Of a stretch of 64,000 nucleotides of DNA, positions 38,750-64,000 are shown one piece after another. The position numbers were made by a program, and so were the translations under genes. The notes under the pieces were generated by a model, which ran no database searches, was not told the DNA's origin, and saw only the letters and a program-made list of their open reading frames with translations. Each line of letters opens with the position of its first letter. Positions within the stretch are counted from its first letter, which is position 1. Source of the stretch: Drosophila pseudoobscura (lineage: Eukaryota; Arthropoda; Insecta; Diptera; Drosophilidae). The stretch is from NCBI RefSeq assembly GCF_009870125.1, contig NC_046681.1, positions 18,675,001 to 18,739,000 of the forward strand, written 5' to 3'.

Positions 38750-40072
38750 ACACCCGCACTCTGGCACTGTCACTGGAACTTGCACAGTCCACAGTCACAT
38801 CTAGAAACTAGAAACAAGTGCACCACGCTATCAGATCAGCCCCATTTCATTTGCGTTTGCGTTTGCAGACCAGGCCAGTCCACAGTCCACCCGCACAAAT
38901 CATCGATCATTGATGGCCGTTGGCCGATGACCGATGAACGATAACCGTTTCGATGGTGCCGATTCTATAAACTAAATTATTCTTAGATATCATTCTTTTA
39001 AATTGCATTTTGTCGGTACGACTCTATCTACTTGTATATGCATAATACTCGTACTCTGTTCTATACGTTTTGTTTTTCTTTTATCCTGTCTTTAACAGTA
39101 TTTTGTAAATGTTTATCCCCTGTTTAGCCCTATCAATTTTAATTTAATTTTAAATCTTGGCATGCAGCTATTTTTGCATTTTGTTTTTTTATATACTTGT
39201 ACGATATTTTTTTGCCAATCGGAAATCGAGCGCAACTGTACCTACTGTAAATGCTAATCCCAAACAAACAAACAAAAAATCAAAAAAGATTAATTATTTA
39301 TGTTGTCGCTTTTCGTAATGCAAAACAAAAATTTGTTATCTATCCGAAACCTACTCTAAATACTACTCCTACTCTATATATATATATAATCATAAAGAAT
39401 ATTTATAAATGTAAATGAAATTCTAGCCATAAGCCATTGTTAGTCATGCTGTGCGCAAACGTTTACACTGTACAACAAGTACCTAAATGTATTAAATGGA
39501 ACCTGTTATGTTATTTTATAGTCTTCATCGGATCAAAAGTTCCCAGTAACTAACCGAAAACCCCCACAAAAACTAGCCGGAGATAAAAAAAAAACAAAAC
39601 AAAACCACCCCACCACAAATATTTGTAGCGAAATTTATGTAAATTTTAAAAGTCAAAAAAACACAAAAAAATAAACTGAAAATTTGGCATAAAAGAAAAT
39701 TTTACACACCCATTGGCTCGTAGATCAAACACGGATACACCTCACCTGTACAACATTCACCAGCAGAATATTAGCCACAGAATATAGTACCGTACCACAG
39801 TTCCATTAGCAGAACATTCGCATTCTTCCAATGGAATGGTTCCGAAGGAATCCGTTCGCTTATGGGAAATTTCTGAAGCACCCGAATGTGTTCTAGTGGA
39901 ACCGTGGTAAAAGTTGGGACACAGACACACAATACACCTATCACCCTTTTTTCACTCTTTCTCTCCTACACTATGCTATACTCGTTACTCTCTACCTATC
40001 CGTATCTCCTACTCTTCTGTGAGTTCGCTTTTGGACCCAAAACTATGGAAATATGCTAATTTTATATTAAAG
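38750..40072 (+). other. Ndae1 short-form 3' UTR and alternative last intron
   Basis: Noncoding AT-rich sequence follows the short-form stop. It contains AATAAA at 39670-39675 and ends at the acceptor attaaag before 40073. Depending on the isoform it is either UTR or intron. Confidence 0.6.
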
Positions 40073-40739
40073 GATAATCATCATCAGCATCAGCAACCGC
40101 CTGGGGCGGGTACTGGCACAGGACCCAACTATAATCCGAATAATGCGGGTCCCACCACCATACACATTCCTCTCTCTGGCAGCAAGCCGGCCAGTGGCAA
40201 TGGATCGGGCATAAATATACCCCAAGAGGCGGTGAATCGCACCACAGTCTGGCAGCAGATCAACAAGGATGGGAATGGCATATCCGAGCAGCTCATCATA
40301 CCAGTGACCGTCAAAGTTCGACAGATCAATGGAAATCAGTAAGTGTTCCAGTAGAGAGTCCTGTTCCTGGTGCCGCGCAAATCAGACACTCAGACACATA
40401 CTCGTACAATCATGAGCTGCTAAAACTCCTAAGCTTGATTTTTTGTATATATGAATCTATCTTTCTGCTTCCCAATCTCCCATCTATCGACTATAATACT
40501 CGTATCATTCATGCTCGTCTATGCATTCCCCCACATGCCACCCTCTCTTCAGTGCCTCAACAAATGCCGCCCTCTCGCCGCGCCTATCGCCCATGCACGA
40601 GGCGGATGAGACCGAAGTCACCATCAATACGTCGAATTCAAGTCCACAGCAGCAGATCATCAACTGTAAGGAGGCGGCAGCCAAGCTTGAAGGATCCACG
40701 GTCACCAGCCAGAATCCGGCCAACATAACACCCGTCTAA
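40073..40739 (+). CDS. Ndae1: Ndae1 alternative C-terminal exons, long-tail form
   Basis: There are two further coding exons, 40073-40338 and 40553-40739 (TAA), with a consensus GTAAGT donor and a cttcag acceptor between them. They encode a His/Gln start, then the PNNAG...VNRTTVWQQINKDG...VKVRQINGN segment and a Ser/Thr tail ending ITPV. Their start phase (0) fits a donor inside the preceding exon at GAG|GTGGGC (38572/38573). Using it gives a 1231-residue protein that replaces the last 59 residues of the short form (EVGFVQ onward). The exact donor is my inference. The terminal ITPV has the shape of a C-terminal PDZ ligand, but this is unproven. The poly(A) signal is AATAAA at 41405-41410. Confidence 0.7.
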
Positions 40740-41415
40740 GGTCTACCTACCGATCAGGATCAGATTTATACCGAACAAATGCACAAAACATACACTCAAA
40801 CACACATCTACTCGTATTGTAGTACATACTTCTCATAGAAATACCAGTATCATAATCTCTAAAAAGAGTGGAAAGTCTTTCTCTGTACTTTCTATTCAAT
40901 ATATAGTAGTAGTTTTTTCACCACAAACATTTTGGTAACGATTTTTAGCTGTGCCAGGGGCAAAGAAAATCATTGGATTTTTGTGCTCAGGTACAAGCTA
41001 TAGAAGTATTATTTATAAATATGATAAATATAGTAACCCAAACCATTCCAAGTATACACATTTTTGAGGCGATTTTTTATAGAGACTATGGTCAATTCCA
41101 ACAAAAACTGATCGAGAAGATCCCCGAGACTTCGGTTCCACCGAAGCACAACCATTTTCCTATATTTACTCTTCTTTTGGCTGGATTCATTCTGTGTTAT
41201 GGGGGGTTGGGGTAGAGTTTGATATGCTGTGATCTGATGTGAATTTTAGGGGGGGAATTTTAGAAGAAAGCCACTCATTTAGCCTAGCCAAGACGGAGAA
41301 AACATTGTATTATTATTTATGCCTTAACCTAAGTTACAAAAAATCAGTACACATCCCACACACATCCATGACTATACCTATATAAAATATAACTATAAAT
41401 ATTGAATAAAAATTA
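40740..41415 (+). other. Ndae1 long-form 3' UTR
   Basis: Noncoding sequence after the long-form stop, ending at AATAAA (41405-41410). The small open frames here have no coding features. Confidence 0.55.
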
Positions 41416-42700
41416 ATGTGGAAAATACACCAATTACCACAAGAAGCGAAAACAGCGAAACCGAAACCGAAATAAAATCCGAAACCCAATTTTGTATCTT
41501 TCATTTGATTACTTTACTTGGTATGCATCGTTCGTTTTTCTTTCAGTGTAGTTGTGAGTGTTGCGTGTGGCACATAGTGTTCTATACTCTATCTCTGTAT
41601 ACATCCCATCTAGCACCAGATTCGAGCTCTGCCTGTCTTCCATTAAACCAAAACGAATCAAGCATCAATCAGCCATCAGCCATTTGTCAAGAATTATGTA
41701 TGAAAAGGGAAACAGAGTTTGCGCAAATATACGTATCATTCATTGTAAATTATTCAAATAATTTCTTTTTAAAGAAATCCCTCAATACGAGCTTTCTATA
41801 TTCATTGATAAATACCTCAGCATGATACATACTTTTTATATCTTCACAAGCTCTGTTGAAAACAAAACAAACTCATGGCCTCATATGCATTATGATTGAT
41901 GTCTGTATATGTATTATTTATAATTTCCCTTAAATCGTATGTATGTATATATAAAGATACGCCAGTCTAGGTATCCTTTGTACGATTACCAACAAGATCC
42001 TATTAACAATTGCATTTCATTCTTGCAGAACAGAAAATTTGATACGTCGAAGCAATTGTGGCGTGGATATCTTACACCAACAGAAACATCCGTTTGAGTC
42101 AATGATTTAATATGATTTTGATTAGTGTCTCATTGTGTATAAGTACAACAATTATTTGTGTGTCTAACTATAATCTGTCTGTCTATATCTTATGTGTATG
42201 TTCTACCAACCGTCCCGTGATGTGAATCTCTCAAGTGCGTTGGTTATTATTCTCAAAATTGCAACATATCAAGAGGCAAAACAGAAACAATTTAAACTGC
42301 ATCTGATAAATCTCTTTAAATCTATGCAATTGAAATAAATGTGTAAAAATGAACTCTAGATAATATTCAATGGGAACAGAAATCTAATCGGCACTTACAC
42401 TTGGCTTGGCTTCAACTCCAGGAAATGCTGTGATGGCATTGTATTACCACAGAGAAACAAATACAGTGGCTCTGGCCATCTAGCGATTAGGATTGAATAT
42501 TCTAAACTAGGAAACAAGGAAGCCCCTTCAGGAGGTCCCGATTTTGTTGCTCCGTAATAATTAGCTTCAGTAAGTCCGCCTGAAAACAGGAGCCTGCTTG
42601 AATACGGTGCTATGGTGAAGCTACATTTTCAAGGCGCTTTCCCTGTCGTCCTCTTTCATTCACACTATGAAACTTATTTTAAATTTCAATAAATGTCTAA
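41416..42700. other. Intergenic region between Ndae1 and mEFG1
   Basis: AT-rich sequence without a gene. Short frames such as 41418-41825 contain no recognisable domain. Confidence 0.5.
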
Positions 42701-42749
42701 AATCGAAGATTTAGAGCATAAAAGCGAGGTTAAAATAAAATATTTGAAT

Positions 42750-42891
42750 TGCGCGCCCTCTATGTCATTGTGCGACACTACGAAATCGTGTTATTGTCGC
42801 TTTGCAACACCGTCAGCTGTTTTGCTTGCTGTTCTGTCTAGCGCGTGTTTTTTACTTAGATTCCGTATTTATTAATTAAAAACTTAGTAAA
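42750..42891 (+). promoter_or_regulatory. Probable mEFG1 promoter and leader
   Basis: The ~140 bp before the mEFG1 start contain CAGCTGTT, the E-box word common in Drosophila TATA-less core promoters, near 42816. TGCGACACT, a loose match to the fly core promoter Motif 1, lies just upstream. No TATA box is evident, in keeping with a housekeeping gene. The transcription start cannot be placed from sequence alone. Confidence 0.35.
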
Positions 42892-45295
42892 ATGTCTTTG
42901 ATAACGCGTGTACTGCAGGGTAATCTGACGCGCAAAAATGCACTGCAGACGTTGACTCGGGTAAGAGGCCTTAACAGGGTAGAACTTCTCCAGCCCAGTT
43001 TGCCGACTGTTATGTAATTTGATTGTTGTAGGAATTCGTTTTAGTTAAGTTATTTTCCCCCAGTGCGGCTACAGCTCGCATGCCAAGTTTGCAGAGCACC
43101 GGCCCATCGAAAAGATCCGCAATATAGGAATCTCGGCACACATAGACAGCGGGAAGACGACGTTGACGGAGCGAATCCTCTTCTACACCGGGCGCATTGC
43201 GGAGATGCACGAGGTGCGAGGCAAGGACAATGTGGGCGCCACCATGGACAGCATGGAGCTGGAGCGACAGCGTGGGATCACCATCCAGTCGGCGGCCACC
43301 TACACAATGTGGAAGGACACGAATGTAAATATCATCGACACGCCCGGGCATGTGGACTTTACGGTGGAGGTGGAGCGTGCACTGCGTGTGCTTGATGGCG
43401 CTGTCCTCGTCCTCTGCGCCGTGGGGGGAGTTCAGAGTCAGACGCTGACAGTCAACAGACAAATGAAGCGCTACAATGTTCCTTGTTTGGCATTCATCAA
43501 TAAGCTGGATCGCTTGGGATCGAATCCCTATCGCGTGCTCTCTCAAATGCGCTCCAAAATGAACCACAATGCTGCCTTTATCCAACTCCCAATTGGTGTG
43601 GAGAGCAACTGCAAGGGCCTGGTGGATTTGGTAAGAGAGCAAGCCATCTACTTTGAAGGAGAAAACGGAATGGACGTTCGGCTGGACGAGATCCCGCAGG
43701 ATATGCGTGTGGAGAGCCAGGAGAGGCGACAGGAGCTCATTGAGCATCTGTCCAATGCGGATGAGACTTTTGGTGAATTCTTCCTCGAGGAGAAACCCTT
43801 TTCGGAGGCCGATCTCAGGGCTGCCCTAAGGAGGACCTGCATCAATCGAACATTTACGCCCGTTCTGGTAGGAACGGCTTTGAAAAACAAGGGCGTTCAA
43901 CCTCTGCTCGATGCTGTCATCGATTACCTGCCCAATCCCGGAGAAGTGGAGAATCTGGGATTCATCGAACGGGAGGGCAAGGATCCCGAGAAGATTGTCC
44001 TCAATCCAGCACGCGATGGCAAGGATCCATTTGTGGGTCTAGCCTTCAAGCTGGAGGCTGGACGCTTCGGTCAGTTGACGTACCTTCGCTGCTACCAGGG
44101 CGTTCTCCGCAAGGGCGACAATATCTTTAATGCCCGCACGAATAAGAAGGTGAGGATTGCCCGCCTCGTGCGTCTGCACTCCAGCCAAATGGAAGACGTC
44201 AATGAGGTCTACGCTGGGGATATTTTTGCCCTGTTTGGAGTGGACTGCGCCTCCGGTGATACCTTCACTACGAATCCCAAGAACAACCTTGCCATGGAGT
44301 CGATCTTTGTGCCGGAGCCCGTCGTTTCAATGGCCATCAAGCCAAACAACACCAAGGATCGGGATAACTTCTCCAAGGCCATTGCCAGATTCACCAAAGA
44401 GGATCCAACCTTCCACTTTTTCTTTGACAATGATGTAAAGGAAACGCTTGTATCGGGAATGGGGGAACTTCACCTGGAGATCTATGCCCAGCGAATGGAG
44501 CGGGAATACGGCTGTCCCGTGACGCTTGGCAAGCCAAAGGTGGCCTTCCGCGAGACCCTCGTCGGCCCCTGCGAATTCGATTACCTGCACAAGAAGCAAT
44601 CTGGAGGATCGGGTCAGTATGCTCGCATCATTGGCGTGATGGAGCCACTGCCGCCAAATCAGAACACGCTCCTGGAGTTCGTGGACGAGACGGTGGGCAC
44701 CAATGTGCCCAAGCAGTTTGTCCCTGGCGTGGAGAAGGGCTACCGGGAGATGGCCGAACGAGGCATGCTCTCCGGACACAGATTGTCGGGCATTAAGTTC
44801 CGCCTGCAGGACGGTGGCCATCACATTGTGGATTCCAGTGAGCTGGCTTTCATGCTGGCCGCCCACGGAGCCATCAAGGAGGTCTTCCAGAATGGCAGCT
44901 GGCAGATCCTCGAGCCCATTATGATGGTCGAGGTGACGGCACCCGAGGAATTTCAGGGTGCCGTCATGGGTCATCTGAGCAAGCGTCATGGCATCATCAC
45001 AGGAACCGAGGGAACGGAAGGATGGTTCACGGTCTACGCAGAGGTGCCTCTGAACGACATGTTCGGCTACGCGGGAGAATTGAGGTAAGTGGGAGAGCCT
45101 TGACCACTTAAGAGTACGAAAAAGCTTCTCTAATCTATTTCATTCCACAGATCTAGCACCCAAGGAAAAGGAGAGTTCACGATGGAGTACTCCCGATACT
45201 CTCCCTGCCTGCCTGATGTCCAGGACCAGATTGTGCGGCAATATCAGGAAACCCAAGGAGCTTCCCAACCTGACAAAAAGAAAAAGAAGAACTAA
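42892..45295 (+). CDS. mEFG1: mEFG1, mitochondrial translation elongation factor G1
   Basis: This is the GTPase that translocates tRNA and mRNA on the mitochondrial ribosome. The exons are 42892-42960, 43064-45084 and 45151-45295, giving 745 codons (744 aa), the expected family size. The first exon encodes a basic, acid-free N-terminus ([19 protein letters not shown]...) suited to mitochondrial import. GTP-binding motifs are in place: AHIDSGKT at 48-55 (P-loop), RGIT at 93-96 (switch I), DTPGH at 115-119 (switch II) and NKLD at 169-172 (base recognition). Domains II-V follow, including [10 protein letters not shown] and the C-terminal fold with [10 protein letters not shown]. The protein ends in a Lys-rich tail (KKKKKN). 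All key residues are intact. A poly(A) signal variant ATTAAA lies at 45448-45453. The gene is also known as iconoclast in flies (from memory). Confidence 0.95.
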
Positions 45296-46218
45296 CTCAG
45301 AGCTTAGCACTAGTAAAGTCATATTTTTAAGCAGCAAACACTACCATCTCCCCCAAATCGTCGTGTCATTAAGCCAGCTCTATCCTTAGTTAAATTTCGA
45401 TTCAGTTTTTACTGTGATAATCACTCCATGTACAGTCCTTTTTGTATATTAAAGTTGACTACAAAATACAAACATATTGGCACATTGTCGTTTTTCTCCG
45501 GATGGTTGATAGGATTAGAAACTAAACAAGATGGTTTTCAAACTATTTCCACACTCACAAGTGTTTGTGTGGTTATTATTCGAAATCGAGTCTCAGTGAG
45601 ATACAAAAAAATCTTTTAAAATTTCCACAGTATCATCGGTTAAGTCATTAAGAAATGGTTGCGTCCGTAGCAGGGACGACTTGGGTATTAGGAGGGATCA
45701 GGGATCTATGAATATTTTGGAAGTGGAAAATTCAAGAGTTGAGAGCGCGCCATTCTGTTTTTGTTCCTATGAAAAAGTTTCCTTTCACGAAGTGAACCAC
45801 AAAACTAGTTCCGATACTTTTTATTCAAAGATAAAATCTAGAAGAGATGTCATAGTTTAAGCTAAAAAAAAAGCTGAATATGCTTACTTACGTTTTACCA
45901 TTGAATACCCTAGGGTATTATACATCTGATATCATTGTATCATCTGGGGCTCCAATGACGGCATACACTAGTCAGCTATCTCAACTTTGCAATCTGTGGA
46001 AAAGACATGATGAATTAAATTGCAGAGCAGCTTGGAAAGCACCATTTGTTACAGTACTTAAAGAAAATAGGGTATACAAATGTCCAAACATAGCTTAAAC
46101 CGGTTGACCAACAACAATTACGCAGCATTCCTTGCATACTTACGTTTTTTGCTTTCAAACTCAACAACGGAACACAAAAATGAGCACGACACGCTCAAAA
46201 TCGCATGATGAAAATATA
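45296..46218. other. Intergenic region after mEFG1, no gene seen
   Basis: It covers the mEFG1 3' UTR to about 45470, then AT-rich sequence. The 72-codon frame at 45880-46098 has no recognisable features. Confidence 0.5.
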
Positions 46219-46220
46219 CA

Positions 46221-46510
46221 AGGTATGGACAACAGACAAAAACAGACAGGGAAATTTTCAAAGGGGCTACGAACCTTACCTCGCCGTGTTTCGTCATCAA
46301 GGTATGTTAGGCGAATGGGGTGAATTTTACGTTGCATGCTCTGCATTTTCTGGGACGTTTTGCCTGTTGTACATACCCTATTTTTCCTCAGCTATTTCCC
46401 ATGGGGGAAATTTTATAAACTTCCCGCCATGGTATGTTATGCAAAAGGGGTGCCTTTTACATAGCATTCGTTGCATTTTCTGGGCCGTGTTGCCTGTTGT
46501 CTATACCTTC
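46221..46510. mobile_element. MITE-like dispersed element, copy 2, with an internal duplication
   Basis: It begins AGGTATGGACAACAG (46221-46235) and ends CTGTTGTCTATACCT (46494-46508), complementary at 14 of 15 positions. A further copy of the end (CTGTTGTACATACCC) lies at 46364-46378, and the sequence before both ends is similar (ttgcattttctggg). So about 130 bp was duplicated in tandem within the element. The 157-codon open frame crossing it is most likely fortuitous. This is the same family as the element in the Wnt4 intron. Confidence 0.55.
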
Positions 46511-46899
46511 TTTTTCACAGAAATTTCCAAGCGGGCGGATTTTAATGAAACGGCCTTGCAGCCCAAAACAAACGCAAAAGAAACAAACACAAAAGGCACA
46601 AACACAATTCGGAAGTTTTACTCGACGGGTCGTCGCGCGGATGGTCGCAAGCAGAAAATGCAAACAGAGGCGAAATAAAGGAAAATATATAGTCGAGGAG
46701 GGTGGCAAATGCGATAATGCGACGAGACAACAATTATACGTGGACCGTGCAGCAAAACTATAGCTTTTAATAGTTTTCCGGATCGACAAAGAGCAGCGGC
46801 AGCAACCACAACAAGATCTAGCTTGATTAAATTAACCCGGAAAATGCAATCAAGCCAAGGGGAAAGAGAAAGCAACGTAAATCTGCTGGACTATAGGGT

Positions 46900-62081
<15,182 letters not shown>

Positions 62082-63992
62082 CAGTTTGCCCCCGAAGAAC
62101 AACCACAGCACCACGACCTGCACATATCCCATTCCGAGGAGCATCAGCTCTCCCTGCCCGTCACCCATAGTAGCAGCGGGGACGATCACCTACTCACCGC
62201 CCGTGCCGATGACGAGCATTTCAAGGTGCTCGACTTTGGCCAGTGCCACGATAATCGTGCCTTCCAATACCACAACAACAACAAGCTGCTGCCACGACCC
62301 GGCGGCAGTGGCAAGAGCAAGGACGACAGCAGCATAGCCGCCGCCCTGGAGGTGGTAATCGTTCATTCAACGACCAATGCCGGCAAGGATGTCCGGGTGA
62401 TTGGCGGCCACGAGCCGAGTCTGCACAGTAGCTGTTGTCGTCACGGCCATGCGGCCAGGAAGCGTCACAATGCCACACAGACGACCGCCAACGCCGCCGC
62501 CACCACCAGCACAGCGCAGGAGGGGCAGCTGGAGGGCAGCTGCTGTTGTGTCATCACCACGCATCATCACCACTGCCACTGCAGCAGCCATCGTCGGCAT
62601 CAGCACAACAGCCATCGTAGTCATCATTGTCAGCCACATCATTCGCACCATCATCATCATCACGGCCATCGCCATTGCAATCACAATCATAATCACAATC
62701 ACAATGATTTTGGAGGCGGCGGGACAAAGAGACGAGCACTGCTTCGTCAGCAACGACACCGTCATCATCAGCAGCAGCAGCAGAATAATCCGATTCATCG
62801 ACAGTCCGCCAAGCAGAGTCCGCGCTTAGAGAACCAATCCAAGCTTCCAGTCAATAACAAGTCTTCCCTGGACTCGAGCGATGAGGTGATGCATCATCAG
62901 GCCATTGCCATTGAGATCGATGCCGCAACCATGACCGAAGGCGACGAGGATGAGGAGGAGAACAACAGCAGCACCGCCACCTCCAACTTCCCCTATAAGG
63001 TAGCCAGCGAGGGTGTCATTCCCATTATAATGGCTCCCCTTCGAGAGCAGACGCGCCACCGTCGTCGAGGGTCTCTGAACTCCAATACCACCATTGATAC
63101 CGATGAGCTCTCCCACGATGAAGATGATGTCGAGGATGACGGCGACGATGATGATGATGATGATGATGTAAGGATAGGTCAAGAACATCTGCCTGAAGAT
63201 GAGGCACAGTTGCAGCCACCGATAAACACGGCCAGCTCCAGCAGCACCACCCGAGCGACTCCTGCATCGGCGCCCGCACGCAACGAGTGTGTGCGGATCA
63301 AGAGGAAACGTTTCATGCCCGAAGCTGGCCAGGATTGCTGCAGCAGCTGCTCCAGCTGCAGTTGTGATCGCGGACAGTCGAGTTCCTGCAGCAGTCTTGA
63401 TGAGGATATCAATGCCCACGAGATGACGGTCGCCGTGGAGTGCCATCAGTGCAACCAGCAGGCAGGAGTAAGCAGGCGAAGCAGCTTCTGCTCTTGCCAC
63501 ACTACAAGCTGCTGCTGCGGCTCCTGTTCCCAGGAGGAGGCGGTCTATGCGGGCGATGACGACGATGACGACGACGACGATGATGAGACCACAGGCCAGA
63601 GGGAGAGCTTCTGCACGGCTGCCGATCACACCATTATGAGCACACCCACACAGGATGGAGAGGAGCCACACAGCAGTACCCTCACGCCGCTGAGCACGCA
63701 GAGATCCTCCCTTCTAGATCTGGCAGAGCACACGATGCGCAGTGATGGCGCACCCGGTACGCAGACAGATGCGGATGCCTCCTCGCTCAGCCAGTCGGCC
63801 GAATACTTCTCGCTCTCCTCCAATGCGGGTCCACTCCAAAGTCTATCAAAGGATACCGACAAGAAGGAGCAGCAGCAGTCACCAGAGCCACAGCTCCAGA
63901 CACCGCCACCGCCGCCAGGGTGCAAACACTCGAGAAAGCATAGTCGAGGTCATCAGAAACGCAGCTCCTCGCCGCTGGACAGCCAGTTATGA
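62082..63992 (+). CDS. 636-codon in-frame extension after the TAG of the PQ-loop gene (candidate readthrough)
   Basis: The codons after the TAG (context GAT TAG CAG) stay in the same frame without a stop until TGA at 63990-63992. The first in-frame ATG is at 62889, 269 codons in, so conventional initiation would miss almost half of the frame. Codon use is fly-like with many C/G third bases, unlike neighbouring noncoding DNA. The peptide has a His-rich region with Cys (about 62545-62705), poly-Gln, Asp/Glu runs (63109-63170 and 63550-63590), CC/CxC clusters (63330-63370 and 63480-63535) and a Ser/Pro-rich end. No fold is recognised. It is read through the stop, or joined by a splice form that avoids the TAG, or is a coding-like UTR. 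A readthrough product would be about 919 aa. Confidence 0.7.
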   Translation, partial: QFAPEEQPQHHDLHISHSEEHQLSLPVTHSSSGDDHLLTARADDEHFKVLDFGQCHDNRAFQYHNNNKLLPRPGGSGKSKDDSSIAAALEVVIVHSTTNAGKDVRVIGGHEPSLHSSCCRHGHAARKRHNATQTTANAAATTSTAQEGQLEGSCCCVITTHHHHCHCSSHRRHQHNSHRSHHCQPHHSHHHHHHGHRHCNHNHNHNHNDFGGGGTKRRALLRQQRHRHHQQQQQNNPIHRQSAKQSPRLENQSKLPVNNKSSLDSSDEVMHHQAIAIEIDAATMTEGDEDEEENNSSTATSNFPYKVASEGVIPIIMAPLREQTRHRRRGSLNSNTTIDTDELSHDEDDVEDDGDDDDDDDDVRIGQEHLPEDEAQLQPPINTASSSSTTRATPASAPARNECVRIKRKRFMPEAGQDCCSSCSSCSCDRGQSSSCSSLDEDINAHEMTVAVECHQCNQQAGVSRRSSFCSCHTTSCCCGSCSQEEAVYAGDDDDDDDDDDETTGQRESFCTAADHTIMSTPTQDGEEPHSSTLTPLSTQRSSLLDLAEHTMRSDGAPGTQTDADASSLSQSAEYFSLSSNAGPLQSLSKDTDKKEQQQSPEPQLQTPPPPPGCKHSRKHSRGHQKRSSSPLDSQL

Positions 63993-64000
63993 CGAAGTGT

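Noticed and set aside
43010..44989. Long antisense ORFs (up to 245 codons) opposite mEFG1
   Set aside because: They mirror the codon bias of the sense gene and have no protein features of their own.
46205..46763. Overlapping 110-157 codon ORFs near 46.2-46.8 kb
   Set aside because: They lie in or next to the inverted-repeat element and its tandem duplication and have low-complexity Lys/Gln/Thr content.
62367..63671. Antisense ORFs (up to 281 codons) opposite the PQ-loop extension
   Set aside because: They are complements of the His/Asp/Gln repeats, which give Val/Met/Ile-rich frames. The sense frame is longer and continuous with an annotated gene.

Overview
This is a window of nuclear DNA from a Drosophila species. 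It holds short-exon genes with GT-AG introns and AATAAA signals, long AT-rich introns, and dispersed repeats typical of fly euchromatin. Protein matches are by recognition only. The gene set (a Wnt9-class Wnt, a sodium-driven anion exchanger, mitochondrial elongation factor G1 and a PQ-loop membrane protein) corresponds to the 27E-28A neighbourhood of D. melanogaster 2L. The repeats and residue differences suggest a non-melanogaster species, perhaps of the obscura group; that placement is a guess.

Layout. (1) 0.5-2.2 kb: last three coding exons and 3' UTR of Wnt4 (+ strand; the 5' exons lie outside the window). (2) 2.2-9.5 kb: a repeat island made of degenerate gene-fragment sequence, a ~2 kb imperfect inverted repeat with ~0.9-1 kb arms and a ~79 bp loop, and an array of 14 tandem units with a 319 bp period. 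(3) 12.7-15.0 kb: a three-exon gene for a secreted Thr-rich, mucin-like protein I do not recognise. (4) 15-30.8 kb: mostly noncoding, with putative 5' UTR exons and one 516 bp dispersed repeat with terminal inverted repeats. (5) 30.8-41.4 kb: Ndae1 (SLC4 family), with an in-frame cassette exon and two alternative C-termini. (6) 42.9-45.3 kb: mEFG1, the mitochondrial translocase. (7) 47.65-64.0 kb: a PQ-loop (SLC66A2/PQLC1-like) gene with a 12.25 kb first intron.

The most striking signal is at the end of the window. The PQ-loop gene stops at a TAG (62079-62081), but the same frame stays open for another 636 codons, to 63989. The first ATG in that frame comes 269 codons after the TAG, so the extension cannot easily be a separate gene. 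It looks like stop-codon readthrough (or a hidden splice form) adding a very large His/Cys/acid-rich tail. Second is the inverted repeat beside the satellite array, which has the shape of a hairpin-RNA (endo-siRNA) locus built from gene-fragment sequence. Two short words also cluster oddly: TATAACAG in the PQ-loop gene introns, and ACTCGTA in the Ndae1 transcription unit.
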